DNA of 64,000 bases from Phycisphaerales bacterium (GCA_029260435.1 JAJDDG010000142.1:43148-107147), one strand, 5' to 3'. Numbered from the stretch's first letter, positions 34,076-43,127 are shown. Notes: generated by a model from the sequence alone, not told the origin. Numbers and translations: made by a program.

Positions 34076-34363
34076 TTGTCCTCGACGTCAACGGTGAAAG
34101 TCTCGATCTCGAACCCGCTCGGGTTGCACGCGCGCCCGGCGATGACGTTCGTTGAGAAGGCGATGGAGTTTGCTTCCGAGATTTCGGTCAGGCGGGGCGA
34201 TGCTGATGCAAGCGAATCCGTGGACGGCAAATCCATCATGCACATGATGATGCTCGCCGCGACCATGGGGACAGAACTCGTGATCACCGCGAGCGGTTCG
34301 GACGCGGAAGTCGCGACAACCGATCTGCGTGCGCTGGTCGAGAGCGGGTTCGGCGAAAACTAG
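34076..34363 (+). CDS. HPr-like phosphocarrier protein
   Basis: A 95-residue HPr with both phosphorylation sites: the catalytic His in NPLGLHARPAMTF and the regulatory Ser in GKSIMHMMMLAA. The start is not ATG; TTG at 34076 is chosen because AGGAG lies 10 bases upstream (34061-34065). A GTG at 34046 would add ten residues. It is 80 bp beyond ptsN and overlaps the convergent murA by 4 bp. It likely passes phosphate from EI to PtsN; no EI gene is in the window. Confidence 0.88.
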   Translation: MSSTSTVKVSISNPLGLHARPAMTFVEKAMEFASEISVRRGDADASESVDGKSIMHMMMLAATMGTELVITASGSDAEVATTDLRALVESGFGEN

Positions 34364-35688
34364 CACACACCGATCGGGGCGAGGTCTTTTTCGTCCACGC
34401 GCTGGATCTGTGCGCCCAGCGGCACCAGGCGATCCTCGAGAGAGGCGTACCCGCGGTCGAGGTGGTACACGCGTCGGATGATTGTCTGCCCCTGCGCAGC
34501 GAGCCCCGCGAGCACGAGCGAGGCGCTCGCGCGGAGGTCCGACGCCATCACCGGCGCCCCCACGAGGTGATCGACCCCGGAAACGACAGCGGTGGGGCCC
34601 TGGCGGAAAATCTGTGCACCCATGCGCGAGAGCTCGGGGACGTGGAGGAACCGCTCGGGGAAGATGCGCTCCGTGATAATCGAGTGCCCACGGACGGTGC
34701 AGAGCAGCGCCATCGCCTGGGCTTGAAGATCGGTCGGAAAACCGGGGTGGGGCTGGGTCGTCAGGCGTGTCGCCTGGAGCGAATCGCGCCGGGAGACGGT
34801 GACTGTTGCGCGCATGAGATCCGTTGGTGAATCCGGTGTGAGCGCGATATCGATCCCGATGCGCTCAAGACGATCACAGACCGCCATAAGCGCATCGATC
34901 GGGCAGTTCTCCACGGTGATGTCCGCGCCATCGAGCGCGCCGAGCATGAGGAACGTGCCGGCTTCGATCCGGTCCGGGATGATGCGGTGCGAGGTGCCCG
35001 ACAGCTCGCGGACACCTCGGATCGTGATGCGGGGCGAGCCCGCGCCGGAGATCTGTGCGCCCATCGCGTTGAGCAGCTTGGCAAGATCGGTGATCTCGGG
35101 CTCGCACGCGGCGGACTCGATGATTGTCTCGCCCTGAGCGAGGGTGGCAGCGGACATGACGTTCGCGGTGCCGAGCACGGTCGGGCCGAACGCGCCGCCG
35201 AGGAAGATCGAGGCTCCCCTGAGCCCGCCGGTTGGTGCGGTGGCGACTATGTCGCCCGAGTCCAGTTCGATCTCTGCGCCGAGCGCCTGGAGCCCGCGCA
35301 GGTGCAGATCCACGGGGCGGTCGCCGATCGCGCACCCGCCGGGCATGGCGATGCGGGCATGCCCGCGTCGGGCAAGCAGCGGCCCGAGGGTGCAGATGCT
35401 GCCTCGCATGGTGCGGACGATGTCGTACCGGGCGGTGCAGGGCGAGGCGTCTGCGGCGTGGATGGTGGTGGGTTCATCGCACGATGGGCGCTGCGGGACA
35501 TCGCACCCAAGCTCGGCGAGGAGGTGGAGCATGTTCCTCGTATCTGCGAGATCGGGCACGTCCGAGAGAACGAGCGGTTCGTCCATGAGCAACGCAGCCG
35601 CCATGAGCGGTAGAGCGGCGTTCTTGGATCCGTTGGCTTTGATGGAGCCGGTGAGGGGAGCAGCACCCTCGATGACAAATGCATCCAT
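34360..35688 (-). CDS. murA: UDP-N-acetylglucosamine 1-carboxyvinyltransferase
   Basis: MurA moves enolpyruvate from PEP to UDP-GlcNAc, the first committed step of peptidoglycan synthesis. The 442-residue product has the substrate-binding ANGSKNAALPL (Lys22, Asn23) and PGGCAIGDRPVDLHL with the fosfomycin-target Cys119. Length is normal. The start at 35688 has AGGGATC upstream. Its presence supports a peptidoglycan-containing wall in this organism. Confidence 0.96.
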   Translation of the reverse strand: MDAFVIEGAAPLTGSIKANGSKNAALPLMAAALLMDEPLVLSDVPDLADTRNMLHLLAELGCDVPQRPSCDEPTTIHAADASPCTARYDIVRTMRGSICTLGPLLARRGHARIAMPGGCAIGDRPVDLHLRGLQALGAEIELDSGDIVATAPTGGLRGASIFLGGAFGPTVLGTANVMSAATLAQGETIIESAACEPEITDLAKLLNAMGAQISGAGSPRITIRGVRELSGTSHRIIPDRIEAGTFLMLGALDGADITVENCPIDALMAVCDRLERIGIDIALTPDSPTDLMRATVTVSRRDSLQATRLTTQPHPGFPTDLQAQAMALLCTVRGHSIITERIFPERFLHVPELSRMGAQIFRQGPTAVVSGVDHLVGAPVMASDLRASASLVLAGLAAQGQTIIRRVYHLDRGYASLEDRLVPLGAQIQRVDEKDLAPIGVC

Positions 35689-35928
35689 GATTGGATCCCT
35701 CTGGAGTGGATCTGCGGGTCCGATGATCCGTGGATTGAATTCGGTTCATCGGGGGTCAACGGGCCAGAAGTTGCCCAGCCCTCCCAGAGCATACGACGCC
35801 CGGTGTGAATGTAGGCAAAGTGCTTGGAGTCTAGCTCGTGAATCGTAGGTTTGATTCTGGATTGCAACTGCTTTGTCCGGGCTGGCCTCTGAGGGAGGTG
35901 GTAAGGCCCCGAGGTACGGAGAACTCAC

Positions 35929-36852
35929 ATGAACAAGCGACTCACATTGGAATCAGTACTCACGGGGCTCGGGCTCGCGACTGCTGGTGGAATCCTGATG
36001 CTCTCTGGGTCGCCGTCAAACGCGATCGGCCAGAACGAGGACAACTTCTCGCATCTCCCGGATACCCTCGAACTCGGCGCAACGGTGCGCGACTTCAAGG
36101 GTAAGAACGAATCAGGCGGGCACGCGGATTTCGAGGGCTACATCGGCGGGCACCGTGTCGGGCATGTCGAGGCGCAACTCGATAGCGACGGCAACCCGGT
36201 CCTCCTGAGCGGTTCGGGCTACAAGGTCAGCACACAGTTCCGTGACTCCGAAGGGAGGAACATCAACCCGGCGTTGTACGACCCGGATCGCGGTGATGTT
36301 GCCGGCAGTCTCAGGGAACGGACCAGCAACCAGTTCTCGACCGCCGAGGCGTTCAACCAGTGGTACAAGGATGTGCCGGGGGTAAACCTCTCGGTCGCGC
36401 TCCCGATGACCTTCTACCGCACGGAAGGCACCAACCAGTATGTCTTCGATTCCGCGACCCAATCGCCCTGGAGCCAGCTCGGTGGGTTCTTCCCGATCAA
36501 CAACGACCTCTACGGCAACTTCCCTGGCTGGTCGAAGAATTTCCACTTCACGACAGAAGTGGCGACCGTGTTCGCGTTTGATCGTGGCGCGGGGCAGGTG
36601 TTCAAGTTCACCGGCGACGACGACGTCTGGGTGTTCATCGATGGGCGCCTCGTGATCGACCTCGGCGGCGTGCACGGCAAGGTGGCGCAGTTCCTTGAAC
36701 TCGATCGCCTCGACTGGCTCGACGACGGCGAGATGTACGAGCTGAAGGTGTTCCACGCTGAGCGTCACACCACCCAGTCGAACTTCCGCATCGAAACCAC
36801 GCTGCAACTCCGCTCGGCACAACTGCCGACGACCGCGGCTCTGTACGACTGA
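35929..36852 (+). CDS. fibro-slime domain secreted protein
   Basis: A 307-residue exported protein with the fibro-slime/PA14-like domain: GFFPINNDLYGNF, WSKNFHFTTEVATVF, FKFTGDDDVWVFIDG, VIDLGGVHG, ERHTTQSNFRIET. The family is named for Fibrobacter and slime-mould extracellular proteins and is linked to carbohydrate or matrix binding. An N-terminal hydrophobic segment (about 10-33) serves for export. The ATG at 35929 has GGAGA upstream and the gene has its own terminator. No sorting tail is present. Confidence 0.87.
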   Translation: MNKRLTLESVLTGLGLATAGGILMLSGSPSNAIGQNEDNFSHLPDTLELGATVRDFKGKNESGGHADFEGYIGGHRVGHVEAQLDSDGNPVLLSGSGYKVSTQFRDSEGRNINPALYDPDRGDVAGSLRERTSNQFSTAEAFNQWYKDVPGVNLSVALPMTFYRTEGTNQYVFDSATQSPWSQLGGFFPINNDLYGNFPGWSKNFHFTTEVATVFAFDRGAGQVFKFTGDDDVWVFIDGRLVIDLGGVHGKVAQFLELDRLDWLDDGEMYELKVFHAERHTTQSNFRIETTLQLRSAQLPTTAALYD

Positions 36853-36891
36853 TCGCCCGGAGGGGCAACACCCCTGCCTGAGAAAGAGAGC

Positions 36892-36926
36892 ACACCCGGC
36901 TTCGAGAGAGGCCGGGTGTTGTTTTT
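36892..36926 (+). terminator. terminator of fibro-slime gene
   Basis: ACACCCGGC at 36892-36900 pairs with GCCGGGTGT at 36911-36919, followed by TGTTTTT. It lies 40 bp after the stop. Confidence 0.85.
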
Positions 36927-36937
36927 GTGCCGGTTGG

Positions 36938-37363
36938 CTATTCCGTGATCGGGAACCCACGCGATCGCCACGCGTCCATCCCGCCTTGCAGCACGCGCAC
37001 ATCCCGGTACCCGAGCGACAGCAGACGCTTCGCAGCCGCGGTGGCGCGGGCAGAACCCGCGTTGTCCCCGTAGACCACGAGCGTCTTGTGGCGGGCGAAA
37101 AACTCCGAATGCCGCGACTCGCTCAGTGCAGGCAGATCGAAATGCTGTGCGCCATCGATATGAGCCGTCTGGAAGTGCTCGGCGTTGCGGACATCGATCA
37201 CCAATCGGGAATCAGACGCCTTCTCGAGCCAAGAAGCGACATCCTCGGGCGAAACCGCCGAGACCTTGGCATCCGAGACCTGTGAAGCACAACCCGAGAG
37301 GGGGGGTAGACATACAATCGAGGCCAGAACGGGGAGCAGAATGAAAAGGCGTGTTTGCATCAT
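36938..37363 (-). CDS. rhodanese-like lipoprotein lacking the active cysteine
   Basis: A 141-residue predicted lipoprotein (lipobox LSGC, Cys about residue 26) carrying a rhodanese domain: LVIDVRNAEHFQTAHIDGAQHFDLP and VRVLQGGMDAWRSRGFPI. The active-site loop reads VVYGDNAGSARA where the sulfur-carrying Cys normally follows Tyr, so the enzyme should not transfer sulfur. It is divergent to a DsbD-N domain gene 36 bp away, itself followed by a redoxin. A binding or sensing role in the periplasm is inference. Start ATG 37363. Confidence 0.78.
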   Translation of the reverse strand: MMQTRLFILLPVLASIVCLPPLSGCASQVSDAKVSAVSPEDVASWLEKASDSRLVIDVRNAEHFQTAHIDGAQHFDLPALSESRHSEFFARHKTLVVYGDNAGSARATAAAKRLLSLGYRDVRVLQGGMDAWRSRGFPITE

Positions 37364-37399
37364 GAACAGAGAATACCGAGGCGGGCGAAGGAGTTGGGG

Positions 37400-38248
37400 A
37401 TGATGAGGCAAGGAGGTCGGTTGGTGCATCTCGGGACCAAAGCGTTGGCGGTGTTAGCGGCTCTGCTCTGCTCGGGCTTTGTCTGGGCGGGCGACGTGCC
37501 CGACGGCAACAAGCTCGTCCGGGCGACAGTGCTGAGCGAATACCTCACGGTCGTCCCGGGGCAGTCGATGCACCTCGGGATCCGCCTTGAGATGGAAAAG
37601 GGGTGGCACACCTACTGGAAGACCTCCGGTGAATCGGGCTTGCCCGTTCGTGTCAGGTTCGAGGAGATCGAGGGGGTCTCGTTCGGGGAGCTGCGCTGGC
37701 CCGCCCCGGATTGGCATCTCGGCGCGGGGGACGTGCTGGATTACATCTACGAGGGCACCGTGGTGCTCCTCATGCCTGTGACGATCGATGCATCAGCAAC
37801 GCCCGGCACGAGCTTCGACATCAGGTGCAAGGTCGATTGGCTGGTCTGCAAGGAGTTGTGCGTCCCGGGTTCGGCAGCGGCGGGTTGCACGATCGAAGTA
37901 GGGGTACGCTCGGAAGCAGGAGCCGACGCGCCAACAATCCGAGCAGCGCGTGAAGCGATTCCCAAACAACTCGGTGGCGGCTCATCGTCGGTCCGGCTTG
38001 CCTGGCGCGGAGCGGTGCTGGAAGTGCACTGCCCCGGCGCGGATGGCATCACGCTTTTCCTGCACGATTCCGAAGAGACCGCACCGCTCGGCCCGCCTAC
38101 CCTTCGCTCGGTCGATGGCGACAGGCTCCGAGTGCCGTTCGATCCGCCGCCGGATCAATACCTGATTGTGTCGGGTGTGATCACGGTTGATCGGGGCCGC
38201 GAGCGGGCATCGTATGATTTTGCATTGCCGGGGCCGACAATTCGTTAG
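37400..38248 (+). CDS. DsbD N-terminal-domain exported protein
   Basis: A 282-residue exported protein with a signal peptide (to about VWAG). It matches the DsbD alpha / thiol-disulfide corrector domain: GWHTYWKTSGESGLPV, RWPAPDW, YEGTVVLLMPVTI and CKVDWLVCKELCVPG, the last holding the paired cysteines. It lacks the membrane and thioredoxin parts of full DsbD. The ATG at 37400 has AAGGAG nine bases upstream. A redoxin follows 30 bp downstream on the same strand, so the two probably share a periplasmic reducing pathway. Confidence 0.82.
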   Translation: MMRQGGRLVHLGTKALAVLAALLCSGFVWAGDVPDGNKLVRATVLSEYLTVVPGQSMHLGIRLEMEKGWHTYWKTSGESGLPVRVRFEEIEGVSFGELRWPAPDWHLGAGDVLDYIYEGTVVLLMPVTIDASATPGTSFDIRCKVDWLVCKELCVPGSAAAGCTIEVGVRSEAGADAPTIRAAREAIPKQLGGGSSSVRLAWRGAVLEVHCPGADGITLFLHDSEETAPLGPPTLRSVDGDRLRVPFDPPPDQYLIVSGVITVDRGRERASYDFALPGPTIR

Positions 38249-38278
38249 CCCGAGTTCACACCATTGAGGAGATAATAC

Positions 38279-38914
38279 ATGGGCAGTTTCACAAAGCGGT
38301 TGGCGGCGGTTGCGGCGATTGCGTTCGCCGGGATCTGGATGGGTGCAGCGGGTGATCAGCACCATTCGCATTCCCATGCTGAACTCGGTCATCAAGCCCC
38401 CGACTTCACGCTGACAGATTCGAACGGGAAGACTCACACACTCAGCGAATACACGAAGAGCGGCAAGATCGTCGTGCTCGAATGGTACAACTCGGGGTGC
38501 CCGTTTGTCGTGCGCCACCATGATCAGTACAACACGATGGACGACCTGTACGGTGAATTCTCCGAGCAGAATGTCGTGTTCCTTGCTGTGAACTCGACCA
38601 ACGAGAACCATCGCGATTATGGGCTTGATGTTGAGTCCATCAAAAAATGGAGCAAGCGGGCTCCGGTTCTGATGGATGCCTCCGGGAAGGTCGGCGCGAT
38701 GTTCAACGCCAAGACAACCCCCCACATGTTCGTCATCGATGCGAAAGGCACGCTCGCGTACACCGGCGCGATCGACGATGACCCCAGAGACGACAAGTCC
38801 GCCGAGAGCAAGACGAACTACGTCCGCCAGGCGCTCACCGAGCTGATCGCCAGCGAGTCGGTCTCCATCCCCAAAACCAAGAGCTACGGGTGCGGTGTGA
38901 AGTACGCCAGGTAA
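38279..38914 (+). CDS. exported redoxin (AhpC/TSA-thioredoxin fold)
   Basis: A 211-residue exported protein with a signal peptide, a short His-rich segment (HHSHSHAELGHQ) and a redoxin domain: APDFTLTDSNGKTHTLSEY, VVLEWYNSGCPFVVRHH, VFLAVNSTNENH, TTPHMFVIDAKG. The active site has one Cys (GCPFV), peroxiredoxin-like rather than CxxC. The C-terminus has a second Cys in YGCGVKYA. It follows the DsbD-N gene and precedes a strong terminator. The His cluster may bind metal. Confidence 0.88.
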   Translation: MGSFTKRLAAVAAIAFAGIWMGAAGDQHHSHSHAELGHQAPDFTLTDSNGKTHTLSEYTKSGKIVVLEWYNSGCPFVVRHHDQYNTMDDLYGEFSEQNVVFLAVNSTNENHRDYGLDVESIKKWSKRAPVLMDASGKVGAMFNAKTTPHMFVIDAKGTLAYTGAIDDDPRDDKSAESKTNYVRQALTELIASESVSIPKTKSYGCGVKYAR

Positions 38915-38946
38915 CTGCCCACCAACTCAATTAATCAATATCGAAG

Positions 38947-38978
38947 CCCACCACCCCCCGCGGGTCGGTGGGTTTTTT
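38947..38978 (+). terminator. terminator of DsbD-N/redoxin unit
   Basis: CCCACC at 38947-38952 pairs with GGTGGG at 38967-38972, followed by six T. The T run reaches the stop of the convergent racemase gene. Confidence 0.8.
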
Positions 38979-39681
38979 ATACGCTGCTCGCCTCGCCCAC
39001 CGCCCGATCGATCGCCGCTTCCGCGAGGAGTTCGACCGGATCGAAGACCGGCAGCGGGGTATCACCGACCGCGGTCAGCAGAGATGCCTCCGAGCACCCG
39101 AGGATGACACCCTCGCACCCGTTGTCACCCAGACTCTTGATCGCGTCGGTGACGAGTTGCTGCGACTCGGGGCGCACACGACCGTAGATCGCTTCAGAGA
39201 AAATAATCCGGTTGATCGTCTCGACATGTTCCTTGTCGGGCACCTTGAGATGGATGCCCTTGAGACCGAGCACGGTCTGGTACGTGGAGCCGTAGGTCAC
39301 GTGCCGGGTGCCGATGAGCCCGACGGTCTCACACCCCGCCTGGTTGATCGCCTCGGCGACGAGAGAAATCATGTTCAGCCAGGGGATCGGGGAGTCCACC
39401 TCGGCGATCGGCAGTGCGTGATGAGCGACATTGTCCGGCAGCACGCAGAAATCCGCGCCGGCGTCGGCGAGCACCCGGGCTGAATCTCGTAGCAGAGCGG
39501 CGATCTGTTCCCAATCTTCGCGCTCCAGCGCCTCGACATATGTCGAGAAGGGTCGGTTGTGCAATGAGATGAACGGGCGCAGCGCGGGGTCATCCACCTG
39601 AGAGGCGCGGCGTCCGATCAGGCGATAGCAGAAGGACGATCCTTCCGGGGAGAGCGCAACTATCCCGATATGACTTGGCAA
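38977..39681 (-). CDS. aspartate/glutamate racemase-family protein
   Basis: A 234-residue member of the Asp/Glu/hydantoin racemase superfamily. The second catalytic Cys is present (VILGCSEASLL, about residue 197), but the first position reads VLPDNVAHH instead of a Cys/Thr-Asn-Thr motif. It may use Asp as the base or act only one way. The start is TTG at 39681, with GAGGAG nine bases upstream. It is flanked by convergent and divergent genes, so nothing nearby indicates the substrate. Confidence 0.8.
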   Translation of the reverse strand: MPSHIGIVALSPEGSSFCYRLIGRRASQVDDPALRPFISLHNRPFSTYVEALEREDWEQIAALLRDSARVLADAGADFCVLPDNVAHHALPIAEVDSPIPWLNMISLVAEAINQAGCETVGLIGTRHVTYGSTYQTVLGLKGIHLKVPDKEHVETINRIIFSEAIYGRVRPESQQLVTDAIKSLGDNGCEGVILGCSEASLLTAVGDTPLPVFDPVELLAEAAIDRAVGEASSV

Positions 39682-39768
39682 GAGCGATCACTCCTCGTCA
39701 TGGTTCCGCGACCAGTCTAGCAGAGGGGACGGCGGGCCCGCGTCTCGCGGTACGGGTACGATCAGGCG

Positions 39769-40293
39769 ATGCCAGACGACCCGTTCAAGATCCTGGAGTT
39801 GGAGCCCCGGTTTGACCTATCTGCCGCCGAGATAGAGCGGGCGTGGCTCGCAAAGATGGCATTGGCCCACCCGGATGTAGTAGATAAGAGAGGCGCGGAA
39901 GGGGGCGATCTTGCATCCCGCCTGAACCGCGCGAAAGGCGAGTTGGAAGACGCCGAAAGCAGAGCGAATCTGGTGCTCACCCATCTCGGCGGCCCCAGCG
40001 CGGAAGATGATACATCGCTCCCGGATGGGTTCCTTATGGACATCTTCGGTGTCCGTGAGCAGATGGAGCAACGCCTGTCGGAGGATGGTGATTCGGCGCG
40101 CCGTGAGCTCCGCGAGTGGGCGAGTGAACAGCGAGCGACACATATTGCAAAGGTGAGCACACTCTTCACACAAGCGCACGCGGCAGGAGTCCGCGACGAG
40201 ATCAGACAGGAACTGAACGTCTGGCGGTATACCGAGCGGATGATCGAGCAACTCGACCCGGGGTACGACCCGAACGTGTCGGATTTCCGCTAA
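39769..40293 (+). CDS. HscB-like J-domain co-chaperone
   Basis: A 174-residue protein with a short J-domain-like start (DPFKILELEPRFDLSAAEIERAWLAKM) including the HPD tripeptide (AHPDVVD), then a helical C-terminal half resembling HscB. HscB delivers the iron-sulfur scaffold IscU to HscA. No isc genes are adjacent. Its end overlaps the convergent nadC by 4 bp. NadC's pathway needs the Fe-S enzyme NadA, a possible but weak link. Confidence 0.75.
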   Translation: MPDDPFKILELEPRFDLSAAEIERAWLAKMALAHPDVVDKRGAEGGDLASRLNRAKGELEDAESRANLVLTHLGGPSAEDDTSLPDGFLMDIFGVREQMEQRLSEDGDSARRELREWASEQRATHIAKVSTLFTQAHAAGVRDEIRQELNVWRYTERMIEQLDPGYDPNVSDFR

Positions 40294-41216
40294 ATCGCAT
40301 CCAGCCCGATATCGACCGAGACGGCGCTGTGCGTCAGCGCGCCGACCGAGATCCGATCCACACCCGAAGCCGCGATGCGTCCGATGGTCTCAAGTGACAC
40401 CCCGCCGCTCGCCTCCAGCAGCACGCCCGGTGCTGAATTGTTGCGCATCTCCACCGCTTCCACCAGCACCTCCGCCGGCATGTTGTCCAGCAGCACGATA
40501 TCCACGACACCCGCTTCCAATGTAAGCAGGCGATCGAGCTGATCGAGGGTATCCACCTCGACCTCAACAAACCGCAGCGATCGATCCGCCCGTGCGCGAA
40601 CCGCGGCATCTCGCACTCGTTTCGCCAACTCATCGGGCGCACACGACGCCAGATGATTGTCCTTCAGCAGGACCGCGTCGTGCAGCCCCATGCGGTGCAT
40701 GTACCCGCCGCCACACCGGACGGCATATTTCTCAAACACGCGGAGCCCGGGGGTGGTCTTGCGAGTATCGAGCACCTTGACCGGCGCAGCACGATCGGCG
40801 TACCGGTGTGTGAGTGTGGCGATACCCGACAGGCGGGAGATCAGGTTCAGCATCGGGCGTTCCATCCGCAGGAGCTGCGACGCGGGCCCGGTGAGCGTAG
40901 CCAAAGGTGCGCCCGCATCCAGCGTGTCCGAGTCCGATGCATCAATCGACACATCAACATCGGGCGCAAAGACCGCGATCAGATCGGGGAGCGTCACCAG
41001 TCCGGCGATTGTCGCTGGTTCGCGCAGCATCACCCGGGCGGACATCATCCCGTCCGCTTCCCCCCAGCAGCGTGAGGTGATGTCCCCCGAAACGCCCGCA
41101 CCAACAAGATCCTCGTCGTGCGCAAGACGGAGCAGGCGTTCCACGAGCCCGGTTGCTCCAAGCTCGCGGTACAGCTCGTCGAGGGAGAGGGAGTTGAGAT
41201 CGATCAGCGCGTTCAT
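40290..41216 (-). CDS. nadC: nicotinate-nucleotide pyrophosphorylase
   Basis: NadC turns quinolinate and PRPP into nicotinate mononucleotide in NAD synthesis. The 308-residue product has the signatures GDITSRCW, ERPMLNLISRLSGIATLT, VLDTRKTTPGLRVFEKYAVRCGGG, HRMGLHDAVLLKDNH and LLEASGGVSLETI. Start ATG 41216. Its start overlaps the end of the upstream ASCH gene, and it is the last gene of the run that begins with the heptosyltransferase near 46263. Confidence 0.95.
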   Translation of the reverse strand: MNALIDLNSLSLDELYRELGATGLVERLLRLAHDEDLVGAGVSGDITSRCWGEADGMMSARVMLREPATIAGLVTLPDLIAVFAPDVDVSIDASDSDTLDAGAPLATLTGPASQLLRMERPMLNLISRLSGIATLTHRYADRAAPVKVLDTRKTTPGLRVFEKYAVRCGGGYMHRMGLHDAVLLKDNHLASCAPDELAKRVRDAAVRARADRSLRFVEVEVDTLDQLDRLLTLEAGVVDIVLLDNMPAEVLVEAVEMRNNSAPGVLLEASGGVSLETIGRIAASGVDRISVGALTHSAVSVDIGLDAI

Positions 41217-41635
41217 GCCGCCAAGCGTAGCGAACGTGGCACTTTCGATGCGGGCAGGCAGACCCAGGCCCGCCCGTAGAGCGGTGGGATCCGTGGCCCC
41301 CGATCGATCTCGACGACTTCCTCGATCGAGATCAGCACGGCATACCGCGCCTCAATTCTAGATTGCCAGAACTCGTTCGGTGCGCAGATCCGGTTGTTGT
41401 GCGCCTTGCGCAGGCGGTCGATCGCGGTGGGAGTGAGCGATTCGTGCTGCTCGACGCGTTCCACGCTCGCCATCGCACGGTACGCCCCACCGGATTGCTT
41501 AAAAAAAATCCGCTGCCCCGGCTCGACGCGCCCGAATGGCGCAGAACGCGTGCGCAGTAAACGCGACTCGATAGTCTTTGTTCCATCGAGGATCATGTCG
41601 ATATACGGGTGCTGCAGAACGGCGACGTGGATCAT
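41213..41635 (-). CDS. ASCH-domain protein
   Basis: A 140-residue protein with the ASCH/PUA-like fold: VAVLQHPYIDMILDGTKTIESRLL carries the family GxKxxExR motif, and GQRIFFKQSGG follows. ASCH proteins are predicted RNA-binding or nucleic-acid-modification factors. It overlaps hldE upstream (ATGA) and nadC downstream by 4 bp each, so it is translated as part of this operon. Confidence 0.82.
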   Translation of the reverse strand: MIHVAVLQHPYIDMILDGTKTIESRLLRTRSAPFGRVEPGQRIFFKQSGGAYRAMASVERVEQHESLTPTAIDRLRKAHNNRICAPNEFWQSRIEARYAVLISIEEVVEIDRGPRIPPLYGRAWVCLPASKVPRSLRLAA

Positions 41636-43113
41636 GACTGACGGATACGCTGGATAGAGCCTGTGGTGCTGCGACCTTCGAGCACCGGGATCAATTCGAC
41701 CCGCCCGCCGTATGACTCGACAAACGCTCCGCCAATGACTTCACTTTTTTCGTAGTCCCCCCCCTTGGCGAGGATGTCCGGTTTGATCGATTCGAGCAGG
41801 CGTTCGGGGGTGTCCTCCTCGAAGACCACGACCAGATCCACCGATTCAAGTTCGGACAGCACCTCCACCCGATCGCTCTCGCCGTGTACGGGCCGGTCCT
41901 CACCCTTGAGACGCCGGATAGAGTCGTCCGCGTTGATCGCGACGATCAGCACATCCCCCAACCGGGCGGCCTCGCGCAGGAGCTTGATGTGCCCGGCGTG
42001 CAGGATGTCGAAGCACCCGTTGGTGAAGACAATTTTCTTGCCCTCGCGCCGCGAGGCTTGCACCTCAACGAGGCACTCTGAGAGCGTCCGCCCCTTGCCG
42101 CCCAGAGCCCTGTCCTCGACGAGCGCCGCCTGATGGATGCGTTCGATCGGGATGGGTCGCACGCCGAACACCTCGACCTCCAGCCCCGCGGCGGTATTTG
42201 CCAGTCGCACCGCGTCGGGCCACCCGCACCCGTTTGCGCGGGCACCGAGCAGCGCGGCGAGCACCATATCGCCCGCGCCGGTGACGTCGTACACATGACG
42301 CGCACGCGTGGGCAGGTGCACAGGGTTCTTCCCGGCTTCCAGAAGCAGCGCCCCTTCACGATCGAGCGTGAGTACCACCGCCCCGATCTCGCACGTGTCC
42401 TGCAACTGTTTGGCGAGCGCCGAGTTCCGAGCCATATCCTGAGAGTGGGCGAGGCGCATCCCGGTCGCACGCTCGGCTTCCGAACGGTTTGGCGTGATGA
42501 CATCGGCGCGGGCGTACCGCGAGTAGTCATCGATCGATGCCGGGTCCACAACCACCGCCACCCCCGCCTCCCGCGCCATCTCGATGATCGCTCGGCAGAT
42601 TTTTGTTGAGCAGACACCCTTGTTGTAGTCCTCGATCGCCAGCACGTCCGCGGTTGGCAGCAGCGCTCGCACATGAGCGAGCAGCTGATCGTTCACACCT
42701 TGCGAGAGCGGGGCCGTGGATTCATGGTCCAGGCGGAACATCTTCTGAGGATGGCGGTGCTGCGCGAGCCCGATGAGATTCTGTTTGACGGTTGTAGGGC
42801 GCGACGGATCGGCTACCACACCCGAGATATTCACCCCCGCCTGCGCGAGTGCCGCGATCAGCGTCTGTCCGTGCCCATCGCCGCCCACGACCCCAACCAC
42901 CGAGACCGAAGCATGCATCGCGACAAGGTTCAGGCAGACGTTCGCCGCACCGCCCGGCATCTGCTCCGTCCGGTTCACCGTGAGGACGGGCACCGGCGCG
43001 TCCGCGGTCATACGCTCCGCGTCGCCGTACACGAGCTGGTCGAGCATGAGATCGCCCACCACGATCGCGTGGAATGGACGCCAGTTGGAGAGTGTGTCGA
43101 GGAGTGTGCTCAC
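41632..43113 (-). CDS. hldE: bifunctional heptose kinase/adenylyltransferase HldE
   Basis: HldE phosphorylates heptose-7-phosphate and then makes ADP-heptose for the LPS inner core. The 493-residue product is a full fusion: a PfkB-type kinase (about 1-325, with MPGGAANVCLNL, ITPNRSEAE and DVTGAGDMVLAAL) and a cytidylyltransferase-fold domain (about 355-493, with FTNGCFDILHAGHI and EGRSTTGSI). Start GTG 43113. Other heptose-pathway genes (gmhA, gmhB, hldD) are not in the window, but a heptosyltransferase is at 45205. Confidence 0.95.
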   Translation of the reverse strand: MSTLLDTLSNWRPFHAIVVGDLMLDQLVYGDAERMTADAPVPVLTVNRTEQMPGGAANVCLNLVAMHASVSVVGVVGGDGHGQTLIAALAQAGVNISGVVADPSRPTTVKQNLIGLAQHRHPQKMFRLDHESTAPLSQGVNDQLLAHVRALLPTADVLAIEDYNKGVCSTKICRAIIEMAREAGVAVVVDPASIDDYSRYARADVITPNRSEAERATGMRLAHSQDMARNSALAKQLQDTCEIGAVVLTLDREGALLLEAGKNPVHLPTRARHVYDVTGAGDMVLAALLGARANGCGWPDAVRLANTAAGLEVEVFGVRPIPIERIHQAALVEDRALGGKGRTLSECLVEVQASRREGKKIVFTNGCFDILHAGHIKLLREAARLGDVLIVAINADDSIRRLKGEDRPVHGESDRVEVLSELESVDLVVVFEEDTPERLLESIKPDILAKGGDYEKSEVIGGAFVESYGGRVELIPVLEGRSTTGSIQRIRQS

Positions 43114-43127
43114 AGCGTACTAGGGTA

